Shown here: positions 11,395 to 21,247 of the stretch, piece after piece
Numbering within the stretch: position 1 is the first letter of the stretch
How the letters are laid out: each line of letters begins with the position of its first letter
Assembly (NCBI GenBank): GCA_963932465.1
Contig: OZ010798.1
Location: 19,948,981 to 20,012,980 of the forward strand
Source of the DNA: Maratus speciosus
Lineage: Eukaryota; Arthropoda; Arachnida; Araneae; Salticidae
Direction: 5' to 3'
DNA: 64,000 bases
Notes under the pieces: model-generated
Told to the model about the DNA's origin: nothing
The model's input: the letters and a program-made list of their open reading frames with translations, nothing else
Database searches by the model: none
Position numbers and translations under genes: made by a program

Positions 11395-11600
11395 TACAGT
11401 GGAACCTCCCTCTGCGACCACCTCCATTAAGCGACTACTTCCCTTTCATGGAACGAAATTTATTCCCATAGGATAAATACTAATTTTACCTCTATTCAGA
11501 GACCACCCCAGTTGAACTCCCTCCATGAGCGACCAATTTCTTTGAAGAAAATGAAACAAATTCCGGTTTTTTCTTGTGGTCGCTTGAAGAAGGTTTTATT
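11395..11600 (+). mobile_element. pogo/Tigger-like transposon fragment
   Basis: The left edge TACAGTGGAACCTCCCTC resembles the CAGTGGAACCTC-type termini of pogo/Tigger elements. It is followed by repeats of GCGACCAC/GAGCGACCA-type sequence in both orientations. No transposase frame or right terminus is visible, so this is a tentative match to a short fragment. Confidence 0.35.
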
Positions 11601-12077
11601 AGAAAAATAATTCGGAGAGCGCATTATTCATCAAACTTCTAAACTAAGTTTAGAATTTTTATTTATTCCGGTAACTTTTAAGTGTTTAAACCCCTTTGTG
11701 CCCTTTTAGGTAATGAATTTAACTCTGATGACAAAATAAGGATGCCGGTCCATAAACTCCCCTGCCCTATTCTGTCAGGAAACTCTCAAAGAAATAGATA
11801 AATTAATGAAATCGTCATTATTTGTTCACGTCCAAAAAAAAAAAAAAAAAATGCATTTATCTATTGAACTTCGAAATGACTCGGAAATACAAGTTATAAA
11901 AGATAAAACCGTAAAATGAAAGCAAACGTCAATATATTCAAATTTAAACATTGCAGTAATTAACTTTTGTTTTCATACTTAAATGTTTATATTTTTCCCT
12001 AATGTGATAAATAGGATCCTTTATTTATTTATTTTAACAAAATAAAATGAAAAGAAACAACAGAAGAGAGAAAAGAA
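11601..12077. other. Non-coding DNA
   Basis: A+T-rich sequence with an A run near 11827. No gene or repeat partner recognised. Confidence 0.4.
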
Positions 12078-12392
12078 TTACAAAAATAATTCCCACGCTG
12101 GAGAGGGGAAAGGAGATAATGAGAGATCAATGACAAGATTATCAGAATTTTTAGAAATAAAATATGCTTCATGAAAATCGAAGTGAGAGGGAGATGCAGG
12201 GGAAGAAATAATTTTGGCCGTGGAGAAATTGAAACAATGACTGGAAGACCAACAGTGAGAAGCAATCGAAGATTTAGAGATTTCTTGATTTGCAATATAC
12301 CTCTGATGCTCGCCTAATCTGAAGTTTAAAGCTCCCTTTGTTTGACCAATATAACCTAAATTACAAGAGCAAGGAATAAAATAAAATCCCCA
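12078..12392 (-). pseudogene. Penelope-like element GIY-YIG nuclease remnant
   Basis: In one minus-strand frame, 104 codons stay open between an upstream TGA (12393-12395) and a TAA at 12078-12080. The translation starts WGFYFIPCSCNLGYIGQTKG and continues with an RLGEHQR segment, a SHCW...SH pair and a C-terminal EAYFISKNS stretch. GFY and YIG match the GIY and YIG motifs, followed by the conserved Arg and Glu/His. Cysteines between the motifs and the later histidines are typical of Penelope-like retrotransposon endonucleases, which nick the insertion target. The reverse transcriptase that should precede it is missing, so this is a 5'-truncated copy. A different overlapping frame is also open and is a shadow. 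Confidence 0.75.
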
Positions 12393-12607
12393 TCAGTTCT
12401 CAGCAAAGATTGTCACGAAATTTTCATGTCAATCCTTTGAAAATTGTTTACGTTATAGTGAACATAAATTTGGTATAAAGAAAGAATAAAAATAGAGAAA
12501 TAAATAAAAGATGGATATAAATGCCATAATGCTCTGAATTTCTAAAAATATTCAATTATCTAAACGACAGATTAAGAATTTTTGCTATAGTTTAATTAAT
12601 TTTAGTA

Positions 12608-12873
12608 GCACTATATATATATATATAAATCTGTTAAATAATTGACGGAAAAAAAACCTGTCAATTTTAGTGCCAGTGGAAAACCGTTTAATATACAGAA
12701 AATATCTGTAATTTTTTAACGGAAAGAGTTTTTTTCTGTAAAAAATATAGAGTTTTCTGTAAAAATTCCAAAATCTATATTTGTTTTACAGAAAAACTGT
12801 TTTCTTTTTAAAACAGTTTATTTCTGTGAAAAATTCAGTATTTTTCTGTAAAAATTACAGTTTTTTTAAAGTG
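12608..12873 (+). repeat. Foldback family F, copy 2
   Basis: It contains GCCAGTGGAAAACCGTTTAA and alternating ACAGAAAA/TTTTCTGT blocks as in the copy at 63157-63464, and ends ACAGTTTTTTTAAAGTG. Boundaries are approximate and the left end is eroded by a TA repeat. Confidence 0.6.
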
Positions 12874-12899
12874 TACAACAAATTATAACGAACTTGAAA

Positions 12900-13765
12900 A
12901 ATAAAATAAATGTTATTTTCTATAAAACCAACAATCTTCCTCTTAAACAAATGACTAATATGCGTATTTATATGCACATTATAACGGTTATCTAATTTTT
13001 TAACTGCTAAACCATCATCTTCAGCTTATTGAAGAAAATAGCACTTACATACAAAATAAGCAAATGAAGAAAAATAAACAGCAACAACAAAGTCACAAAC
13101 AATCGATTCGATAAGCACACTTATTATCCAGTCAAAACAGAACAGATAAAAAGAGATACTTCGACTTTTAAATTATTGTAGTTAGACGAGACGTGTTTCA
13201 AATAAGCATAACATGGATTTAATTCAAACCACTCCCTCAACTCAATTGCCTTTACGTAGAAAATGGATAAAGCTATTAGATTTCTTAGTTCCCGAATAAT
13301 TTCATGTCTCTATCTTCGTGAATGTTTCCTAAAGTATCAATTTATAAATGCTAAATAAATATAAAAATTATACATGCAAAAATAAATAAATAAATATTGC
13401 CTACAACAAAAACAATAATCTTCCTTAACAAATTACTAAGCAGCTTAAAAACGTACTACGCGAATTTACATTTAACGGTTGCCAAAATGTTTGCTTTAAA
13501 TGATAAATATTGATTTTTCGCGCATTTGAGTAAATAGTACTTGCATACAAAACTTAATAATAAAAGACAAATAAACAATAGTTCAATAACAAAGTCATAA
13601 ACGATCGCGTTGTTAAACATTACCAGTCAACACATAAGCGATAATAAAACTCCCAAAATCTATTTCGATGTTTAAATTATTGTAGTTAAACAAAACATAT
13701 TATCCCTTTATCCTATAAATAAGCGTAACACAGGTTAAAATCAAACCCCTCCCTCAAACGAATGG
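12900..13765. repeat. Diverged tandem duplication
   Basis: About 12905-13260 and 13402-13765 carry the same ordered landmarks: CAATCTTCCT/CAATAATCTTCCT, ATAACGGTT/TTAACGGTT, AGTACTTGCATACAAAA-like, CAACAAAGTCA/AATAACAAAGTCATAAACGATCG, and AATTATTGTAGTTA then AAGCRTAACA, ending in a CCCTCCCTCAA motif. No frame is conserved. It seems an old local duplication of non-coding DNA next to the E2F-like sites. Confidence 0.55.
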
Positions 13766-13959
13766 AATAATACAAATAAACAGCTAAAAACAACACGAAT
13801 ATCGTCTGCCTCCACTTGAATAATGAACAGCAATTTTCTCATTCGCTGAAACAAAACGTTCCATTTTCCCCAGAAAATAAAACTTTTTCTTTCTTTTTTT
13901 TAACCTTGTCGACGGGAAATAAAAATTCATAGAAAAGTCTTTATTTTTTGGAACGTTTT

Positions 13960-14400
13960 ACTTATGCATTCATAGCTACCGATTCGTTTAATATTCCTTC
14001 CCCCCTTACTGCTTCATCCATAATTCCTCTTTTAATGATACGCCAGCATCCTCCGTTGCAGAAATAATACATCAAATGGCGGGAACCATTAGCGAATTCC
14101 CGCCTCTGCCAACTTCTGTATTTCAGCCCGTCTTCAATTCCCACCATTATCAAAACTTCTCAACTCGCGTTGCAGAACCATGGACAGAATACTAATGTTC
14201 AGTCAGCGAAAGTCTTTGGCATACTAAACGTCTGGATGGCGTCGAAGAGACGGCCACGCCTGTATCTTTCTGAACCGTTCTCTCATTGAATGAGATTGCA
14301 TCAGAAGGCGGAGCAAATTAATCCCACTCACCAATCAAACAAAAGCTAGGCGGAGACGAAGATTTAGAAAAAGAAGTTGTTGGTGGAGAGATCCTACTTT
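13960..14400. promoter_or_regulatory. Candidate promoter region with paired E2F sites
   Basis: This block is clearly richer in G+C than its surroundings. It holds an inverted pair of E2F consensus sites (14078-14104), CCAAT in CACCAATCAAAC near 14331, and ATTGAATGAGATTG near 14285. A 63-codon minus-strand frame covers part of it but is not recognised. Such composition with clustered sites suggests a proximal promoter or 5' exon of a host gene; direction and gene are unknown. Confidence 0.4.
14078..14104. promoter_or_regulatory. Inverted pair of E2F consensus sites
   Basis: GGCGGGAA (14078-14085) and TTCCCGCC (14097-14104) are perfect inverted copies separated by 11 bases. Both match the E2F/DP core TTTSSCGC-type consensus. 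Confidence 0.45.
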
Positions 14401-15425
14401 GCTTGAATTATTATTATCTTTTTATTCCAATTACATTTTTGATGTAGGTAATTTTCGGCCCTGTATTTTTAAACAGGCGGCGAATTTAGAATGCCAAACA
14501 GAGGATAATGATGTTTGTTAATAAGTGTATATCACCATTAAAGGAAACACATAAGAATGAATTATTGTGAAGTAGGTAGTGATTATTAGTTTTAATGAAC
14601 GCGTAGACATGCGTGTTTGGGTATTTCACCAGTCCAATAATGACATTTTGTAATTAAAATTCTTAAAGAGTTTGTTACTAAATAACATAAAAAACTGTTT
14701 TCGCGTGCTCAATATTAGCGTTATGTAAAACTTCTATGTGTTAATAAATTTCAACTATGTGACATCATTTTTATGATTTTTCTGAGTGTTTGGAATAAAA
14801 ATGAGAGGAATACAATCGATACCTAGTAACTAAGTGCTTTTCCAAATTTAATGTGATCTTTTCTATTTCCACTTACTTCTTGAGTTTAGATATTTTACAA
14901 TATTGGAATATGGATTTTCGGCGAATAAAACCACGCGACTTCAACCAGAGTTATTTAATTATTTTATTTCTAGTAGAATTTTCAAAAGTGTGTAATACTC
15001 TTTGTGGTCCAAGTGCTTAATCTGTTTCCATTACTAATAACAAGGAGTTACAACCCGGTCTTTCTGGGTTACAGAATATTGTTGAAAACTATACATCACA
15101 TTACATATTTTTTAGTTGAAATACATCTAATAGATATATTTTAAACAAATGTATGATTTTTCTCTGTCCGATTGTGTATATTGCAATTAATGAGAATTTT
15201 TTTAAACAAATTAAAAAAAAAAAAAAAAGTAAAAACAAATCTGTTAAGCAATACATTTTGAAAAATATAAATTAAATTTTGAAAAAGAAAAAAAAAATTA
15301 CTCGACGTGTTTTGGATTTTTACTGCTATACCTTTGTGCCAAATTTAGTAACTCACGTGTTCAACACTTCATTACGTTTATAAGCACGCTAACTCTCTCT
15401 TTTATTATTGCATATTGAGTTTGTA

Positions 15426-15460
<35 letters not shown>

Positions 15461-15633
15461 ATAATAATAATAATCCGGAATTTGTTTTTGTATATTTTTT
15501 GTACAAATAAACAAAAAAATTCCAAACAATGATTATACTCAAGTTACACTCGAATTCTTAAATATATATATATGCTAAAGTACAAACGGAAACACCAATT
15601 TTTGGGAACCAATAAAAATATATAGTCTGGCAA
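14401..15633. other. Non-coding DNA with long A run
   Basis: No gene or repeat partner seen. An A run of about 30 followed by AAT triplets occupies roughly 15427-15473. Confidence 0.45.
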
Positions 15634-16071
15634 GTTCTGAACTGCTCTGCTCAACAAGCGCAAAACGTTTTGACACATTTACATATTCATTTTTAACAGA
15701 AAGATATAAAATTGAAAGGTCTGACCATAGAAACGGTTTGGAATCGAACTGTGTTTTGCATTTTTGGATCAGTACAAATTAACCTATTGAGTCAGAAGCG
15801 ATTTTGATCACTGAACAAACACGTTTTTCAGTTTTTCTTGAGTGATTCTTCTTCTTCCGCGCGGAAATTCGATTCAAAACACCCACTTTGACACTCTTTT
15901 CTGAAAGATCTATCGCGTTAAAAACAAAGAAAAAAGAAAAGAAAACCGGAGAAACAGTTTAATAACATAGTTTCTGAACAACAACACCTGCTAGTTTCAT
16001 GCATTTCCGAACAAAAATAAATTAAAACTTATGTCATAAAGTTGTCCTTTTTGTATCGAGAACAGCCTTAA
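15634..16071 (-). mobile_element. TTAA MITE family C, copy 6
   Basis: Begins at the eroded right end (GTTCTGAACTGCTCTGCTCA) and ends TCGAGAACAGCCTTAA at 16071. It shares its TTAA with family G copy 2. Confidence 0.8.
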
Positions 16072-16489
16072 GACGCTACTTCAGTCAAATGAAAAGACGC
16101 ATTCGCTAATGCTAATCCTATGGAAGAAATTTATAAAGATATCTCGGTCGCATTTCAATATTTTTAAAGGATTTCTTTTGCATTCAATAGTTGAGATCGA
16201 TCTGTATGCAGGCCGTTTTTTACTTTTTCGATTTTGATTGCAGATATTTTTTATGGGGATGCTTTTACTTTCGAAACCGGTTCCGAAAATGAAAGTATTC
16301 TCATAAGAAATACCTGTAAACAAAATCGAAAAAGTAAAAAACGGCCTTTGTACAGATCTATCTCAACTATTGAATGCAAAAGAAATCATTTAAAAATATT
16401 GAAATGCGACCGAGATATCTTTATAAATCTCTTCCATAGGATTAGCATTAGCGAACGGTTCTTTTCGTTTGACTGAAGTAGTCTCTTAA
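16068..16489 (+). mobile_element. Palindromic TTAA element, family G, copy 2
   Basis: TTAA at both ends (16068-16071, 16486-16489), with ends TTAAGACGCTACTTCAGTC and GACTGAAGTAGTCTCTTAA. The two halves are complementary around a centre near 16275. The two 80-codon frames on opposite strands are near-identical because of the palindrome and are not genes. Confidence 0.85.
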
Positions 16490-16586
16490 ATCTCCATAGA
16501 GATAGAAGAAGTCAAAATTTGAAGATGCTAATGTCCTGGCGAGAAACTTCAATTTACAAACCCTCCTTTTCTAAAAAAAAATCATC

Positions 16587-16850
16587 CATTTTCTTTTCTT
16601 TTCTTTTCTTCCTTTCTTTTCTTTTCTTTTTTTTTTTTTTTTAATGAGATGTAATGAGCAGACCCAAACATATTCCATATATTTTTTTCAATCAAAAGAG
16701 TTATTATGAAAATTATTAATAAATTCATATCAAAAAATATGAATACGTTATCTTTACATATACATCATACATTATCCTACATACATCCTACATTTACATA
16801 CATACTACATATACTACATCCTACATTATCTTTATCATAAAATGAATCAC
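16587..16850. repeat. TTTTC tract and TACAT-rich low-complexity DNA
   Basis: TTTTC pentamers fill about 16590-16627. TACAT/ACATCCTACAT units recur irregularly between 16755 and 16840. Confidence 0.7.
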
Positions 16851-16867
16851 AATTGTCAAAAACATTG

Positions 16868-17008
16868 ATGTGGAGATACTTTTTGCTCATTTCTGATTTC
16901 ATTTTTGTTCGTACGGAAAATCGGCAGGTGTTCTTATTCAGAAACTGTGTAATCGAAAGGAGTCTTCCATTTTTTGATAGCTTCAGATGATCATTAAGAA
17001 AATACTAT
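16868..17008 (+). mobile_element. Degraded fragment of MITE family C
   Basis: GATTTCATTTTTGTTCG, GGCAGGTGTTCTTATTCAGAAACTGTGT and GAAAATACTATCACACT follow family C order, but both termini are gone. Confidence 0.5.
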
Positions 17009-17010
17009 CA

Positions 17011-17310
17011 CACTGTAAAAAAAAATCTTAAAACAACAGAAAAAAATCTTCGAATTCCGACAGTAAAAATTACGTAACAGCACTGCAAATAGAGGCGTCT
17101 TAAATTAAGACACATATGTGACTGAAAAAGTTATTCAGACACTTAAGTGTCTAAATTTGAAATTTCAGACATCACAGGTGTCTAAATTTTAGACACATAA
17201 GTGTCTTACTATGATCATGGCATAAATGAACTGATAAACATGTCTGAAAAATGACGATATGTCTGAAATTAAGACATTTAGAAATTTAGACACTTAAGTG
17301 TCTAAATGCG
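17011..17310. repeat. Cluster of AGACACTTAAGTGTCT palindromes
   Basis: The region opens with CACTGTAAAAAAAAATC and then stacks short palindromes: AGACACTTAAGTGTCT twice (near 17134 and 17283) and AGACACATAAGTGTCT near 17196, linked by TCTGAAATT/AATTTCAGA. The same style forms the right ends of repeat J (2046-2190, 21110-21247), so a related foldback is likely. Confidence 0.6.
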
Positions 17311-18190
17311 ATACAATTGTATCATATGTGTGATGACTGTATGTATAACTGTATTGCAATATGTATGCCAGCACCACCAGAAAATTGTTTTCGAATGGAT
17401 AACAGATGTTTAAAATATTTTTATCCATTAAATTTGGTATTTTATATTTAAAAAAAAAAAGTAATTTGTTTAGATTATGGGACGTCTGGAAAATTAAAAT
17501 AGTTAGCTTACTAAAGTTTTGGGACTTAGTTATTTTTGGCGCAATAAATAAATCAGTAATTGCTTTTCATGAAAAATATTTATTTTCAAAAATTACTCGC
17601 AATCATGGACGTACGCACGTATGTCTAAGGAAGAGCCACACCCTCCCGTTAAATACTAAGAGATGTACCGGTGGAAAGAAATTCAGGGAGGGACAAGATT
17701 TTGGAACAGTTGGGTCTGGGGTCAACAGCGTAATCCGCTTTTCTAAAATGCAGAACATAAACATGAAATAGGCAAACTAAGAATATTTTGACAGAACTCC
17801 TCGGGCAAGAAATGTTTAAAGATACAAACATAAAAATAAATATAAAAATTAATCGTTCAAAAATAAGTTTCAAACGACATTTTTGAAAATAAAACTTTTT
17901 TTTTTCTCAATGGACTCTTCCCCTCTCCCCCCCCCCCCCCCGACACACACACACCGTTTTGAGATAAATTTGAAATACATCAATATTAAAAGAAGAAAAG
18001 AATTAAAATTGTCTTCTACGAAGTGATCAAAGGAAGGTGGATTTCTCTGAAGTAAAATTTTTAGTAACATTTTCCTTAACGTAAAATTATTCTATAGCCA
18101 TTTATAAGAAAAGAAATATCATATATTTTTAATTATCAGACATAAAGAAAGCATCATTGATTAAATTTCACTATACTGGGAGGGATAATG
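17311..18190. other. Non-coding DNA
   Basis: Nothing recognised beyond a C run followed by CA repeats at about 17927-17953. A 121-codon frame at 17406-17771 uses a weak context and resembles no protein I know. Confidence 0.4.
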
Positions 18191-18193
18191 TAT

Positions 18194-18207
18194 CCACCAG
18201 GGGGCAC
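18194..18207 (+). promoter_or_regulatory. CTCF consensus site
   Basis: CCACCAGGGGGCAC matches the 14-base CTCF core CCASYAGRKGGCRS at every position. CTCF marks insulators and promoters in bilaterians, including many arthropods. It lies in A+T-rich DNA where such a G-rich match is unlikely by chance. Confidence 0.55.
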
Positions 18208-18213
18208 TGTAGT

Positions 18214-18223
18214 TGCGCATGCG
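18214..18223. promoter_or_regulatory. NRF1-like site
   Basis: TGCGCATGCG matches the first ten positions of the NRF1 palindrome YGCGCAYGCGCR; the last two differ. It sits six bases downstream of the CTCF match, making a compact promoter-like module. A donor-like AAAGTAAGTG occurs 520 bases downstream (about 18744-18753), which would fit a non-coding first exon, but this is speculative. Confidence 0.4.
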
Positions 18224-19131
18224 TTTTAGATGTCTTTCGTTGGAACGTACGTTGTAGTAACTGAAAGTTTGTTTTATGTACGCGTATTTATTTTTTTGCG
18301 AAATTTCAAGTTCTGTGATTTTAAGTCGTATTCACTTAGTTTATTTATGTATTGAATATATACATCTGACTTACGTGCTTGACACCCAATGACTCTTATA
18401 AGCTGTCGTCGATATAATTCGGGATAGAGACAACACTTGAAGATTACATCCGGGAACTCTACAAAGTGTGTGGTGTGGAACGTACTTAGTGTTAATTTGT
18501 ATCGAGATTTAGTGTTATTGTACTTCGTCTTTATAAAAGCTGGTAAAAAAGAACTTTTGTCTGGCGGAGTATATTCTGAGGATGAAGCATTTCATTCTCT
18601 GAGTATGCTTAGTCGGATGTATTAACGTCTTCTTATAACGATGTATAACGTCCCTTCTAAAAAGATGCAAGTCTTTGCTCCTCACTGTAATAGTTTTTAA
18701 AATTTCAAATCGAGGAATTTATCTTACTTCTTGCAACAGGATTAAAGTAAGTGTCACAATTTTTCTTTTTAGTACTAAATTTAGTGTTCCTTTTTATGAT
18801 TTTCTAAATAGCACTGATCAAAATCTTGCATAAAATGGTATTAGTTTTGAATCTGTTTGCAAAAAGCCCGCTAATTCTAGAAGTATATATTTTTTAACTT
18901 ATGACGTTGCCTTTTATTACAAATTATATATTTTAAATTCTCATATGTTTCCCCTAATTTAAAGTAATAATATCACATTTTAAGTTAAATGCATTCTCTT
19001 GTTTTCCATGGGAGTTCTTAGTTTCAATTCTTATCTGTTTCAATTCTAATTCTTATCTATCACTAAACGACCACAATGATATAAAGAAAAAAAAAAAAAA
19101 GCTTTGAAAGATTTCCTAATTCTTTCTTACT
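18224..19131. other. Possible transcribed non-coding region
   Basis: The first 420 bases after the CTCF/NRF1 module are less A+T-rich than the surroundings. No ATG-initiated frame of interest is present and no repeat partner was found. Confidence 0.3.
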
Positions 19132-19232
19132 TCCTACATAGGGATTACAATCCCGTATCCTGGGATTCCGCTCTATTTTTAATCCCGAAAATCCCGGGAT
19201 TTTTTCTGTCAAATCCCGGGATTTTCGGAGTT
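19132..19232. repeat. Cluster of AATCCCGGGATT palindromes
   Basis: AGGGATTACAATCCCG, TCCTGGGATTCCG, AATCCCGAAAATCCCGGGATT and AAATCCCGGGATTTTCG lie within 100 bases, so the core ATCCCGGGAT recurs in several forms. Such dense subterminal palindromes are reminiscent of hAT transposon ends (AGGGATT-type TIR). No target duplication was identified. Confidence 0.5.
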
Positions 19233-19824
19233 GTTTTTTTTTTTTTTTTAACAGAACAATATTCAACTGAAATTAAAAAAATATATATATTTATAGACTT
19301 TTGCTTTTGGAATAAAAATCAATTTTTATAAATTTATGTATATATGTATCATTGAAAAAGAATGTATATCTCGAGTATTTTTTACATATATTTATAAGCG
19401 ATTAAACATTTTAACGTGTAAATCTGTTGACCTGCTAACAGACGTCACAGCGATGAGTCAGGAAAAACGAAATCATTTCTTTATTTCGTATTCGCTGCGT
19501 GTAGAAAGATCTATTCCATGAGTCATTTTGAGATTAACGTTTACTGATAAGCGTTTGTTTCTTTTCGTGCTTTTAAATTTATTTTTCTTTGAAGATATCT
19601 AATGAAAAGGATTTTCTATCGTAGAATTGTAATCTTTAATTACATGGTTATGAGAATAATGTAAAATTTAATTTGTCATAATAATTACTTTTTAATATTG
19701 TAAATATTTAGTCATTCAAAAACTTTTTTAACAGGAAATAAAAGGAAGTATGTAGAAGATAAAACATAAACTTATACGAAAAATACAAAAATGACAGATG
19801 TTAAGATATATATTTAAGACAAAA

Positions 19825-20140
19825 GAAGTTTGGAGACTATAAGTTATTTTTTCTTCGTGTTATTAATATAGAATATTTATTTATTTTTATTGATAATTGA
19901 ATAGCCTTTGTGATTACCCTCTGATCTACATAAAAACTTGCCCATGTGGAAATATAATTTTTTTTTTAATCTAATTTTTAAATGATAAGGATTTTAATTT
20001 TTTTTTTTTTTGGGGGGGGGAGGGGGTCGGGATTTCTTTGAAATTTTCGTAAAGCTGATATCTTAAATCTTGCACTGATTATAATTAAAGGTTTGAAGTT
20101 TTATAGTAGGACAAGATTAAAAACCCAATATATATTTAAC
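19825..20140 (+). repeat. Repeat J, partial copy 3
   Basis: It matches the left 300 bases of repeat J in order (AGAATATTTATTTA, TTTGTGATTAYCMTCTGATC, a G-run, then AGTAGGACAAGATTAAAAA) and abuts copy 2 in direct orientation. Confidence 0.6.
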
Positions 20141-20144
20141 AAAA

Positions 20145-21247
20145 TACAGAAGTAATTTTTTTCTCAATGTTATTAAAGTAGAATATTTATTTTTTTATTC
20201 ATAGTTAAATAGCTGTTGTGATTATCATCTGATGCATATGTAAAAGTGCCTATGTGGCAATATAATTTTTAAAAAATCTAATTTTAAAATTATGAATTTT
20301 CATTTTTTTCTTGTGGGGGGGGGGGGGAATTGCAATTTTCTTACATCTGATATTTTAAATGTTTTTCGACATTCAACCGCCGAGTATATTAAATATTTTG
20401 AACTTTTAGAGTGGGAAAAGATTATAAAATATATATGCATATATTTATCCGTGTACCTTAATAGAGACACTGCGGGGCAGCTGAATTTGCCCGATAATCG
20501 AAGATGTCTGCTTTTGTGAGGTAAAAAAATATACAAATATCTATGCCTTGCGGATTAAAAAAGTATTCGCTAAATAGAGGTGTCCGCTATTCGGGAATGT
20601 CTATTAACATCCACAACAGATACTCCCGAATACCGGACATCTCAATTTAGATAACAATAATGCAGGGTTGCATTTTTTTCAAAAGAACTTCTTGATTAAA
20701 GCATGGGCATACTGGGCAGTGCCCCCCCCCCCCTACGATTTTAGTGCCACCAAATTTGATGTGCAATATTTGTAGAACTTATATTTTAAATCTGTTTCGA
20801 AATAGTACTGATTATAATCAATATTTTGACCTTTCAAAGTAAAATAAGATAAAAAAAAATCTTAATATTTAAATAAATATTTTTTGTTTTAATTTTGTTC
20901 TACTCCTGAAGTTCAAAATATTGATTATAATAAATACAATGTGGTAAAAGATTTAAATTATCATCTTAACGAAAATTGCATACCAAAATTAGGAGCACAG
21001 AAGAAAATCAGGCTGTATGGGGGTGGAGGGGGCAGGACCACAGCCAAATATTTTTTCAGGATTCAACGTGGTCAAACATGGCTACGTATGATGCTTACAA
21101 AAAATGGGTGCGATTCAGACATTTGAGTGTCTGAAATTCAGACGCAAAAAGTGTCTAAAAAAATTCAGACATTTTAAAATGTCTGAAAATTGAACACTCC
21201 GTTTCAGACACTTAAGTGTCTGAATTTCAGACATTTTAATTTGCAGT
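20145..21247 (+). repeat. Repeat J, copy 2
   Basis: Full-length partner of 1075-2190, closing with GTCTGAATTTCAGACATTTT and CAGTG. The two copies share nearly every landmark with small indels and a longer C run near 20724. Confidence 0.75.

Noticed and set aside
16081..16476. Two similar 80-codon proteins on opposite strands
   Set aside because: They arise from the full palindrome of family G; the same holds at 3688-3951 and 51037-51231.
17406..17771. 121-codon gene
   Set aside because: Low-complexity start, no recognisable domain, no splice or promoter context, and an overlapping antisense frame.
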